Source of the DNA: Verrucomicrobiales bacterium
GTDB lineage: Bacteria > Verrucomicrobiota > Verrucomicrobiia > Limisphaerales > JAYPXF01
DNA: 64,000 nt
Assembly: GCA_002715965.1 (NCBI GenBank)
Contig: PBAL01000076.1
Span: 1 to 64,000, forward strand
Direction of reading: 5' to 3'
Below, piece by piece: positions 30,020 through 41,161 of this stretch (position 1 is its first letter; the number at the start of each line of letters is the position of its first letter). Below the pieces are notes generated by a model. The model was given only the letters and a program-made list of their open reading frames with translations. It did no database searches and was not told the DNA's origin. Position numbers and translations under genes: made by a program.

Positions 30020-30805
30020 ATGAAATTCGGCCGAAATCTTTGGCATGCATGGAGCGTGATCGTTGTCTTTGTCATTTGTCTCGCTGTATCGGCGGACGAT
30101 CGCTTGACGGATGCCCGGGCGGCCGTTTCGCAGTGGGTGGATGTGGAACGCACGATTTCGCGCGAAGCAATTGCGTGGAAGGAGAAGAAGACCTTGCTCA
30201 ACGATCTGCTGCAAGTCGCGCGAACCGAAATCAAGACGTTGAAAGATGGAATCGCAGAGGCAGACAAGGCAACCGGAGCTGCAGAAGAGCGCCGGGCGGA
30301 TCTGGTCAAGAAGCGCGACGACAACGCGGCCTTGGCGGAAAAGATCGAGACTTTTTTGGTGGGCATTGAGGCAAAGATCAGAAAGCTCGCGCCACGTCTG
30401 CCAAAGCCGCTGCGGGACAATGTTCGCCCACTGATGCAGCGCATGCCCGCTGATCCGGATAACACGGAACTCGGCATCGCCGTGCGCATGCAGACGGTGA
30501 TGGGGATCATCGCCGAAGCGCAGCGCTTTAACACGACGGCCCCCACCGGCGAGGAACTGCACAAAGCGCCAAATGGAGACATGCGTGAGATCCGCACGAT
30601 TTATTTTGGACTCGGAGCGGCTTATTACGTCTCGGCGGATGGTTCAGACGCAGGCTTTGGCAAGGTGACGCAAGATGGTTGGGTCTGGGAATCCCAGCCA
30701 GAATTGGCCGCCACCATCCGCGAAGCCATCGCGACTGCTGAGGGTAAATCACGAGAAGCCCGGTTCTTGTCCTTGCCGGTCTCGACGAAGGAGGTGGAGA
30801 AGTGA
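30020..30805 (+). CDS. DUF3450 family protein (TonB2-system associated)
   Basis: Signal peptide, long coiled-coil, ...REIRTIYFGLGAAYYVSADGSDAGFG; first gene of ExbB/ExbD/TonB cluster. Confidence 0.75.
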   Translation: MKFGRNLWHAWSVIVVFVICLAVSADDRLTDARAAVSQWVDVERTISREAIAWKEKKTLLNDLLQVARTEIKTLKDGIAEADKATGAAEERRADLVKKRDDNAALAEKIETFLVGIEAKIRKLAPRLPKPLRDNVRPLMQRMPADPDNTELGIAVRMQTVMGIIAEAQRFNTTAPTGEELHKAPNGDMREIRTIYFGLGAAYYVSADGSDAGFGKVTQDGWVWESQPELAATIREAIATAEGKSREARFLSLPVSTKEVEK

Positions 30806-32307
30806 GTGTTCTCTCGCGAATCGCAAGACGCTCAACCCCACGTAAGGCGGGCAAATTGCCCATCCTACTCCTCGTTGCAGTCAGCCTCCTGTGGGCGTCG
30901 GCAAAAGGATCGGCGCAACAGGTTGATCAAATCGCCGGGCAACAACAGGCGAAGCTCGAAGACGCGATTCGGCGATTGAACGAGCAACGGACGAAGATTC
31001 AGAACACACAGATTCCCCTCTCGAAATCTCTCAGCGAACTGCGTGTTGAGTCGAAGGCTCTGGAATCCCAGCTCGCTGAACGACGTCGTGTTCGCGACAG
31101 CGCGAGTGTGAGTTTGGAACAGCTGCGCGTGCGCGTTGCGGATGGGCGACGCGAGTATGAGTACATCTCCGGCGCGTTGTTCAGCGAATTCGTGTCCTCG
31201 TTCAAATCCGCACTTTCGCCAGCGGAAATGACGACCTTTGGCGAAACGATTCGGGAACATGATCTTCTCCTGGAGCGGAGTGAAGCCAGCGAGGCGGAGA
31301 AGCTGGACGCATCCTTGAATCTGTTGAGCGAATCGTTGGAACGACTCGATGACCTGCTCGGTGGCAAGACGTATCCGGGCAATGCGCTGACCGGAGATGG
31401 AAGGCAGCAAGGCGGAAAGTTCGTGCAGGTCGGCCCGTTGTTGTATTTCGCGTCCGACGCCGGTGAAGCGGGTTGGGTTGAGGAGACCAAAACCTTCCAA
31501 CCGCGCATGCGTCCGGTCGAAGAAGCAGAAGGCGCGCTGATCAAAGGAGTCGCGACGAGCGGATCCGGATTGTTGCCCATCGATTCCAGCCTCGGGGATG
31601 CCGTCGCGTTGGCGGAGACGAAGGAGACTCTTGGCGAGCATCTGGAAAAGGGTGGCATCTGGGTTTATCCGATCGTGGGCTTTGCCGTGATTGCCACGCT
31701 GGCTGCGATATTCAAGTTCCTGCAGGTTTTTCTGATTCGGCAACCACAGCCCATGGTTGTTCACGAAATCGTCCGTTTCCTGCGTGATGGCAACAAGGAA
31801 GCCGCGCGAGGCCTCGCCTGGGCGCAACCACAACCGGCCGCCGATATGTTGGTGGCCGCCGTGGAGCATTCGGACGAGTCCATCGAGTTGGTGGAAGAGG
31901 TGATGTATGAATCCATGCTCAATACGCAACCGCGGCTGGAGCGTTTTTTGAACGTCATCGCCGTGACGGCCGCGACCGCGCCGCTGCTCGGACTGCTCGG
32001 AACGGTCACGGGCATCATCAAGACGTTCAAGCTGATGGAGATATTTGGCGCAGGTGATCCCAAACCGTTGATCTCAGGCATATCGGAAGCGCTGATCACG
32101 ACGGAGCTCGGTCTGGTGCTCGCTATTCCCGCTCTTATCGCCCATGCACTCTTGTCCCGCCGGGTCGCCGGCGTTCTGGCCCGCCTGGAAAAACTTTCCG
32201 TAGCGTTTGTCAACGGACTTTCACGTCGTCCAGCCGGTGGAGCGAATCCGCCGTCGCCATCCAATCCACCGCAGAACTCCCCGGTCCCCGCTGGCAATGC
32301 ACGCTGA
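30802..32307 (+). CDS. MotA/TolQ/ExbB proton channel family protein with long periplasmic N-terminal domain (TtpC-like)
   Basis: C-terminal [67 protein letters not shown]-terminal coiled-coil. Confidence 0.88.
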   Translation: MSVLSRIARRSTPRKAGKLPILLLVAVSLLWASAKGSAQQVDQIAGQQQAKLEDAIRRLNEQRTKIQNTQIPLSKSLSELRVESKALESQLAERRRVRDSASVSLEQLRVRVADGRREYEYISGALFSEFVSSFKSALSPAEMTTFGETIREHDLLLERSEASEAEKLDASLNLLSESLERLDDLLGGKTYPGNALTGDGRQQGGKFVQVGPLLYFASDAGEAGWVEETKTFQPRMRPVEEAEGALIKGVATSGSGLLPIDSSLGDAVALAETKETLGEHLEKGGIWVYPIVGFAVIATLAAIFKFLQVFLIRQPQPMVVHEIVRFLRDGNKEAARGLAWAQPQPAADMLVAAVEHSDESIELVEEVMYESMLNTQPRLERFLNVIAVTAATAPLLGLLGTVTGIIKTFKLMEIFGAGDPKPLISGISEALITTELGLVLAIPALIAHALLSRRVAGVLARLEKLSVAFVNGLSRRPAGGANPPSPSNPPQNSPVPAGNAR

Positions 32308-32929
32308 AATCGACACGCTTTACGAGGAGGCCATGCTGATCTGGGCCGGCGGTGGCTGGCTGATGGTGCCTTTGGCAGCGTTGACGGTGTTCATGTATTA
32401 CACCGTGCTCGATCTGTGGATCCGTCTGCAGTTTCACTTCCTGATTCGCAGCGGCGTCCATCGGATGTCAGATTCCGAGATCAGTGCGCGCGCCGGGACC
32501 GATCAACCGGCACTCGGTCAATTGATCCTGCACGACGCGGAGAACACAGATGAGGTGAAGCGCCATTTTGTCGAGGTGGAGAACGAATACCTGCCGGCCG
32601 TCAATCGCCGGATCAGGTTCCTTGGCATCATCATAACAATTGGTCCCTTGATGGGCTTGCTCGGTACGGTGACCGGGATGCTGTCGACTTTCCAGGGCCT
32701 CATCCTTGGTCAAGGCGACAAGTTCCAAAACGTGGTGCATGGAATCTCCGAAGCACTGATCACCACGCAAACCGGCCTCATCATCTCCATCCCGGCCATG
32801 GTGATTCTTGCACTGGTCGTTCAACGCCGGAACCACCTGCGTCGCTGCATTGCACGACTCGAACGATTCAACACCTGCCTGATCCTGAAGATCAGTCCGC
32901 AAATGACCGCCGAGGCGGCTCCCGCATAA
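32297..32929 (+). CDS. exbB: MotA/TolQ/ExbB proton channel family protein (second ExbB)
   Basis: [57 protein letters not shown]; 11-bp overlap with upstream gene. Confidence 0.9.
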   Translation: MHAEIDTLYEEAMLIWAGGGWLMVPLAALTVFMYYTVLDLWIRLQFHFLIRSGVHRMSDSEISARAGTDQPALGQLILHDAENTDEVKRHFVEVENEYLPAVNRRIRFLGIIITIGPLMGLLGTVTGMLSTFQGLILGQGDKFQNVVHGISEALITTQTGLIISIPAMVILALVVQRRNHLRRCIARLERFNTCLILKISPQMTAEAAPA

Positions 32930-32930
32930 G

Positions 32931-33338
32931 ATGAAGAATCGCAGACTTTTATTTTCTGACGACGCACGCGGGAGCGAGATCAATGTCTCCCCGCTGATCG
33001 ACATTGTTTTCATCCTGCTCATCTTCTTCATCGTCACCACCGTGTTCGTTGAGGAAACCGGAGTCGAAGTCCAACGCCCTCAGGCGGCATCCGCGACGAA
33101 CCTGGAGAAGCATTCCATCCTCATCGCCATCACCTCGGATGGGCGCATTGTTTATGGCGGAAACGAAATCGGCGTGCGCGGCGTGCGCGGAATTGTGAAG
33201 CGCCTGCTCAAGCAGAAGGAGCAGCCTGTCATTGTGCAGGCGGACAAGGACGCACCCGTTGGCCTGTACGCCCGCGTCCATGACGAAGCCGCGCTGGCCG
33301 GGGCCAAACAGATCAATCTCGCAACCCGGAACGAGTGA
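32931..33338 (+). CDS. exbD: Biopolymer transporter ExbD
   Basis: [56 protein letters not shown]. Confidence 0.93.
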   Translation: MKNRRLLFSDDARGSEINVSPLIDIVFILLIFFIVTTVFVEETGVEVQRPQAASATNLEKHSILIAITSDGRIVYGGNEIGVRGVRGIVKRLLKQKEQPVIVQADKDAPVGLYARVHDEAALAGAKQINLATRNE

Positions 33339-34027
33339 TGCCCGGATCCCTTCCACAATCAAGTTCACGTTGGCCCAGCGTATTTGCGATGCTGGGTGCG
33401 CTTGCACTGGGTGTCGGACTATTCCTCATTATTCCGCTCACACAGGCGCTCAATCACGGTGATCTCGATCCGGTGACGTATCGCCAAATGGCGCACGCCG
33501 CTCCCCCGCCCCCACCGCAGATGCCTCCTCCTCCCGAGGAAGAAAAGGCCTACGAAGAAGAGGTAAAACCTGAGCCACCCAAGCTCGAGCACCAGTTGAA
33601 CGAGGTGCCCATCCAGCAGCTTTCCCTGAGCCTGAGTCCCGGCATGGGCGTGGCATTGCAGATGGGCGTGCCGAGCATGCCCAAGGTGCAGAAGGTCGAC
33701 ACAGTTGGTGAAATCGAAAAAATCTTCAACTTTGACGAACTGGCCCAGCCACCCACGGTGATCAACAAGGGCATGATCTGGGTGGAGTTTCCACGTGAAT
33801 TATCGCGCCGGGGAGTGCGGAAGGCCGAGGTGGTCATGCAGATCCTCATCGACAAGCGAGGACGGGTGCGCGTCGAAAAATTCCTCAGCCAATCTTACGA
33901 CCACCCAAAATTGCGTGAGTCCGCACGCAAGACAGCGGCGCAGATCCGATTCACAATCACGAAGGTCGACGGCCGTGCCGTTGAAGTCCGCGGACGATTT
34001 CCGCTTACCCTGCAGGCACCGAGATGA
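33335..34027 (+). CDS. tonB: Energy transducer TonB
   Basis: N-terminal TM segment, [32 protein letters not shown] proline-rich region, C-terminal [43 protein letters not shown]. Confidence 0.9.
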   Translation: MMPGSLPQSSSRWPSVFAMLGALALGVGLFLIIPLTQALNHGDLDPVTYRQMAHAAPPPPPQMPPPPEEEKAYEEEVKPEPPKLEHQLNEVPIQQLSLSLSPGMGVALQMGVPSMPKVQKVDTVGEIEKIFNFDELAQPPTVINKGMIWVEFPRELSRRGVRKAEVVMQILIDKRGRVRVEKFLSQSYDHPKLRESARKTAAQIRFTITKVDGRAVEVRGRFPLTLQAPR

Positions 34028-35385
34028 CGATGCGAATTCCAACCATACTGCTCGTCTTCGTCATAGTCCTTGGAGCACAGGGAGCCGTCCCATTTCGCCT
34101 GTCGGATTCGGATCCGGACAGCCCCGAGTTCCGCGCCCGCTTCATGGCGAGCTACGGGGTTAATGAGGCCATTGAGCCAAAACTCACGATCGACGATCGC
34201 CCGCTCCAGGAAGCCATCCTTCCGCACCTGCGCAGCAACCCACAGCAGGCCATTCAACTCATCGAACAGGCGCTCACGCCGGAATTGAATCCTGCCTTTC
34301 TCGCCATCCTTGGAAATCTCTATTACCAGATCAACGACTTCTCGAACTCGGAGAAATACCTGCGTCAAACTCTGGAGAAGTTTCCTTCCTTGCGACGCTC
34401 GTGGCGTACCCTCGCGCTCACCTACGTCCAACGCGACATGTTCAAGGAAGCCATTGCCCCGCTGCTGAAAGTCATCACGCTCGGCGGTGGAGACGATCAA
34501 TCCTACGGACTGCTGGCCTACTGCCACCTCTTGACCGAGAAATACGAATCCGCGCTCTCCGCTTATCGGATGGCGCGTATGTTCAAGCCGGACAGTCTCG
34601 ACTTTCGCCGTGGCCAGGCGCAATGCCTGCTCATGACCGAACAACATCTGGCAGCAATTGGGCTCTTCGACGAACTCATCGCCGAGAACCCGGAGGAACA
34701 GCGATTCTGGCTTGCGCAGGCCAATTCGTATCTCGCCCTCGACCGTAGCGATGAAGCCATCGCAAATCTCCAGATCATTGCCGACGCCGGCAAAGCCGAT
34801 TGGAGCAGCCTGATCCTGCTGGGCGATCTGTATTTGAACGACGACGTTGCGCACCTCGCATTGGCCACCTACACACGTGCCGTCAAGAATTTCACACCCA
34901 GGCAATGGTCCGATGCGGTGCGCCCGTTGAACTACCTGCTCGATCGCCATCTTTTCACTGAGGCCCGCGGGTATCTCGACCTGATCCGTGACCGGATTGC
35001 CGGTCAACTCGATGCCAAGACCGCTCGTGAAGTTCGCGTCGGTGAAGCCCGTATTGAAATGGAAATCGGTGATGCCGGCAAAGCCGCCGGGATGTTGGAA
35101 CAGGCCATCCAGCAAGATCCGCTCGATGGCCCCAGCCTGATTCTCCTCGGCGAATACCACATGCGGATCCCCAATTACGAGAAGGCCGAATACTACTTCG
35201 AGCGTGCCACCTCCGTGGCCGATCACGCGGCCGATGCCTACACTGCACTCGGCCGCCTGGCGGTTGCCCGCGGTGATCTCAAGTCGGCCTTGTCACCTTT
35301 GCGTCGGGCGCAGCAACTTCGACCCAGTCCCAATGTGCAGCGCTACGTTGAAGCGATCGAACGCGCGATCGATGCGGGCGGGTGA
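34024..35385 (+). CDS. Tetratricopeptide repeat protein (TonB2-cluster TPR)
   Basis: Repeated TPR motifs (LGNLYYQINDFSNSEKYLRQTL; LGEYHMRIPNYEKAEYYFERA; LGRLAVARGDLKSALSPLRRA); ATGA overlap with tonB. Confidence 0.88.
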   Translation: MTMRIPTILLVFVIVLGAQGAVPFRLSDSDPDSPEFRARFMASYGVNEAIEPKLTIDDRPLQEAILPHLRSNPQQAIQLIEQALTPELNPAFLAILGNLYYQINDFSNSEKYLRQTLEKFPSLRRSWRTLALTYVQRDMFKEAIAPLLKVITLGGGDDQSYGLLAYCHLLTEKYESALSAYRMARMFKPDSLDFRRGQAQCLLMTEQHLAAIGLFDELIAENPEEQRFWLAQANSYLALDRSDEAIANLQIIADAGKADWSSLILLGDLYLNDDVAHLALATYTRAVKNFTPRQWSDAVRPLNYLLDRHLFTEARGYLDLIRDRIAGQLDAKTAREVRVGEARIEMEIGDAGKAAGMLEQAIQQDPLDGPSLILLGEYHMRIPNYEKAEYYFERATSVADHAADAYTALGRLAVARGDLKSALSPLRRAQQLRPSPNVQRYVEAIERAIDAGG

Positions 35386-35618
35386 GATAGGGCCAATCGG
35401 TCGTATAATTCATGGAGGCCCCGTTGAAAGTGCCCGCACCACTTGACACCTTAGGGTCGGGCCTTCAATCTGGTTAACTCCATTTGGCGCAAGAGACGAC
35501 ATTTGGGGCAAGGGTGTTTCGTCGAGAAAACGCTTCGGACTCGGCTGAAAAGCCCACCTCGGGCGGCGAGCACCTCGAGCAGATTCATCTGCAGCCAGAC
35601 TTGAACCACCAGTTGAAC

Positions 35619-38393
<2,775 letters not shown>

Positions 38394-38410
38394 ACTCGGA
38401 TCCGAAATCG

Positions 38411-38490
38411 CAGCTCGGGCGGCCCGCCTGGACGTTTCGACCCTCTCACGTATCCAAACCAAATGCCACCCAGGCGAGCCGCCTGTGTTA
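38411..38490. repeat. REP-like GC-rich palindromes upstream of the SMUG1-type gene
   Basis: CGGGCGGCCCG at about 38417 and CAGGCG-AGC-CGCCTG at 38471-38485. Confidence 0.6.
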
Positions 38491-38501
38491 CGGAATCTGA
38501 C

Positions 38502-39230
38502 ATGCGCCCCACCAAAACCGGCCAACTCATGATCGACGCAGCGACAGACTTGTCCACCGCTGTCGATTCACTTCAATTCTCCAATCCAGTCACCCACGTC
38601 TACAATCCGCTCAACTACGCCTGGCCTGCCCACGAGACCTACCTGAAAAAGTTCGCTCGCACGCCGGTGAAAACCATCCTGCTTGGAATGAATCCGGGAC
38701 CCTTCGGTATGGCGCAGACGGGCGTACCCTTTGGTGAAATCGCAGCAGTTCGCGATTGGATGGGCATCCACACCTCGATCGGAAAACCGCCTGAGGAAAA
38801 CCCGAAACGGATCATCGAAGGATTTGATTGTTCGAAATCCGAAGTCAGCGGACGTCGTCTATGGGGTTTGTTTTCCGAGCGCTTCGAAACGGCGACCGAG
38901 TTCTTCGATTCGCACTTCGTGTGCAACTACTGCCCCCTGGTTTTTATGGAAGCGGGCGGCAAAAACGTCACACCGGACAAACTGCCCAAGGCCGAGGCCA
39001 AGCCCTTGTTTGATCTCTGCGACGCACATCTCCGGCGCATCATCGAGATTCTCAAACCCGAGTGGGCGATCGGAGTCGGAGCCTTCGCACTCAAGTGCAT
39101 CGATCGCGTGAACGAGAATCCGGACGTCAAGACCGGGACGATTCTGCATCCGAGCCCGGCCAGTCCGGCGGCCAACAAAGACTGGGCCGGCAAGGCGACG
39201 TCCCAGTTGGAGACGATGGGAATTTGGTGA
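38502..39230 (+). CDS. SMUG1-type single-strand-selective uracil-DNA glycosylase family protein
   Basis: FARTPVKTILLGMNPGPFGMAQTGVPFGEIAAVRDWM; HFVCNYCPLVFM; TILHPSPASPAANKDW. Confidence 0.88.
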   Translation: MRPTKTGQLMIDAATDLSTAVDSLQFSNPVTHVYNPLNYAWPAHETYLKKFARTPVKTILLGMNPGPFGMAQTGVPFGEIAAVRDWMGIHTSIGKPPEENPKRIIEGFDCSKSEVSGRRLWGLFSERFETATEFFDSHFVCNYCPLVFMEAGGKNVTPDKLPKAEAKPLFDLCDAHLRRIIEILKPEWAIGVGAFALKCIDRVNENPDVKTGTILHPSPASPAANKDWAGKATSQLETMGIW

Positions 39231-39262
39231 TGGCCGGACCCTTGGCAGCCTTCGCGTGGCTT

Positions 39263-39309
39263 AGATTCTTAATCGTTGTCCCAACCGTTGCCCGAATCTC
39301 TGAGAATTC
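39263..39309 (-). repeat. Dispersed intergenic repeat, inverted copy
   Basis: Reverse complement contains ATTCTCAGAGATTCGGGCAACGGTTGGGACAACGATTAAGAATC. Confidence 0.6.
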
Positions 39310-39410
39310 AGATAACGATTGAGATTGTACATGGAACGGTTTTCGTTTTGGCGGAACAACAGCCCTTGCCACCACCCCGCCCCTTGTGTACGTTCCGCCC
39401 TCGCTTGGTT

Positions 39411-39497
39411 GCCCGCGTGGCGGAATTGGCAGACGCGCTAGATTCAGGTTCTAGTCCCAGCAATGGGGTACAAGTTCAAGTCTTGTCGCGGGCACCA
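39411..39497 (+). tRNA. tRNA-Leu (anticodon CAG)
   Basis: GCCCGCG...CTAGATTCAGGTTCTAG (loop TTCAGGT, CAG), extra arm, GTTCAAGTC, CGCGGGCACCA; 7-bp acceptor GCCCGCG/CGCGGGC, encoded CCA. Confidence 0.97.
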
Positions 39498-39584
39498 TTA
39501 TCAGATCTGGCCTGTCACCGGATTTTTTTATCGTTCGACCGGTTTGAGATATGGCCGCTGAGATTCGGAAAGCTGTTGAAGAAG

Positions 39585-39700
39585 ATGCTTCATCAACACG
39601 ACGATTCGAAAACAGATTCCGGTGCGGTCTACGTCTTCGAATGGAATGCCGATGCGTGGCGCATCAAGATGCCGATCCTGCGGGTTGGGAGCGGTCAAGA
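39585..39700 (+). pseudogene. Possible FG-GAP/integrin-like propeller gene fragment
   Basis: Short reading MLHQHDDSKTDSGAVYVFEWNADAWRIK resembles FG-GAP repeat (xDSGAVYVFxxxxxxW) without the rest of a gene. Confidence 0.35.
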
Positions 39701-39726
39701 CGGCTCTTGTCCTCATACGACTTCGG

Positions 39727-39960
39727 ATGACCACAGCCACCAGACATGTTCCCGCAGACGCAGAATTCGCAGCGCTCATAGAATAGCTGTCGACCATGGC
39801 CAGCCTGGCCATCGCCACCACCCGCAATGCCGTGAATGCACTCACCGATCGCGACGATGACCTCGCCTGCTCGGTTGAGATCGCTGACAATCAGATTGAC
39901 GATTTGGAGAAGGAAATTGATGAACTCTGCATCACCCTTCTACTACTCCGTCAGCAATGA
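39727..39960 (+). pseudogene. phoU: Degenerate phoU remnant (N-terminal half, internal amber stop)
   Basis: MTTATRHVPADAEFAALIE*LSTMASLAIATTRNAVNALTDRDDDLACSVEIADNQIDDLEKEIDELCITLLLLRQQ*: matches PhoU N-terminal repeat layout (xMGxLAxxAxxxAxxALxxRDxxLAxxVxxxDxxIDxLExEIDELCxxLLxLRQ). Confidence 0.65.
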
Positions 39961-39976
39961 AATGACAGTTTGCCTG

Positions 39977-40027
39977 ATTCTCGGATTCGGAAGGAGATTG
40001 AGACAAGGATGAAGACAACGATTAAGA
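39977..40027 (+). repeat. Dispersed intergenic repeat, direct copy
   Basis: ATTCTCGGATTCGGAAGGAGATTGAGACAAGGATGAAGACAACGATTAAGA; shares ATTCTC.GATTCGG...GACAACGATTAAGA with the 39.27 kb copy. Confidence 0.65.
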
Positions 40028-40146
40028 GCAACCCGTCAATACACGTTTGACGCAATACTACCACCCACGTGCAATCACGCCCATTGCAGATCATTCAATG
40101 TCTTGCGAATTCCTCTCAAATCTTTGAAGGTCCGCGCGGACATTTC

Positions 40147-40728
40147 ATGAGCATCAAGCCGACATTCTGCCTCCTCTTTGTGATCCTCGCGACTGGCTGC
40201 GTTCAGACCCGCCAGTCGGAACCCAAGCGCACCGCAGTCGAGCAGCTCCTGCTCAGCCGCGCGGCCGACCACGCACTTTCCGTCGCCGAACTCGCGCCGC
40301 TCCGTGAGCGCAAGGTTTACGTCGACCCACAGTATTTCGATTCAGAGGATGCCAAGTATGTCATTGGAACCGTTCGTGACGCGATCAGCCAGGCGGGCGG
40401 ATTACTCGTCGACAAACCGGAAGATGCTGAGCTCATTGCTGAGCCTCGGAGTGGTGCCTTGTCGATCGATAGTGGCGACTCCTTGGTGGGTCTTCCCCAG
40501 CTTCCGTTCCCGATTCCTTTCACCGGAACGATCCAGTCTCCCGAAGTCCCATTCTACAAAGCCCAGCGACAGTTCTCCGTGGCCAAGATCGCAATGCTGG
40601 TGCTTGATGCGAAGACGCGCAAACACGTATTCTCCACGGGAGTCCTGCTCGGAAAATCCCACCATCACTACTACACCTTCCTTGGATTCTTCCGTTGGAT
40701 TTCGACCGATCTGCCGGCGAAGCAGTAG
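40147..40728 (+). CDS. DUF6655-like lipoprotein
   Basis: Lipobox LATGC; TAVEQLLLSRAADHALSV...LRERKVYVDPQYFD...YVIGTVRDAISQAGGLLVDKPEDAELI. Confidence 0.65.
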   Translation: MSIKPTFCLLFVILATGCVQTRQSEPKRTAVEQLLLSRAADHALSVAELAPLRERKVYVDPQYFDSEDAKYVIGTVRDAISQAGGLLVDKPEDAELIAEPRSGALSIDSGDSLVGLPQLPFPIPFTGTIQSPEVPFYKAQRQFSVAKIAMLVLDAKTRKHVFSTGVLLGKSHHHYYTFLGFFRWISTDLPAKQ

Positions 40729-41161
40729 CTGAAGGCACGAAAGGCTGCTCCGAACCAAGCCCAGAGCAGCCATTCCCATCGTGCGTTCCTTATCCCTATC
40801 CTGCCGGGGTATCTCTCATATCCCGCAGTACGGCGGTCGAGGGCGACAACGCCCCCTTCAACATCGGTGCCCGGGTTCCTCCGGCCTCTGGTGACCCAAC
40901 CAGGAACCGTCCGGGCGACCTCCTGATGTCGTTGTCTGCGCTTGGCACGCGCTGAATAAGCGCGATCGCAAGAAACTACGACACACGCAATTATGCGTAT
41001 ATCCGTAACGATAGAGTTGGAATTCGAGTCCCAGCACTTGGATATTCTGAATCGCAATCAACCTAAGTTGTTGATTAAAAACAGGTTATCAACACCCCAT
41101 GGGCTGGCATACGGGTAGTTTCCCGAAAAAAATTAGCACCAAATTGGCATATCCATCCTCC

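Noticed and set aside
33895-35226. 443-aa minus-strand ORF opposite the TPR gene
   Set aside because: Antisense of TPR repeats; no domain, overlaps the TonB operon end.
39784-39786. In-frame stop in the phoU-like reading considered as selenocysteine readthrough
   Set aside because: The codon is TAG, not TGA, so tRNA-Sec(UCA) would not decode it, and the reading also ends prematurely.
39276-39860. 194-aa ORF running through tRNA-Leu
   Set aside because: Contains the complete tRNA gene; spurious frame.
41085-41100. GTTATCAACA DnaA-box-like string in the 41 kb intergenic region
   Set aside because: Single weak match; no cluster of boxes or dnaA/dnaN context to suggest an origin.
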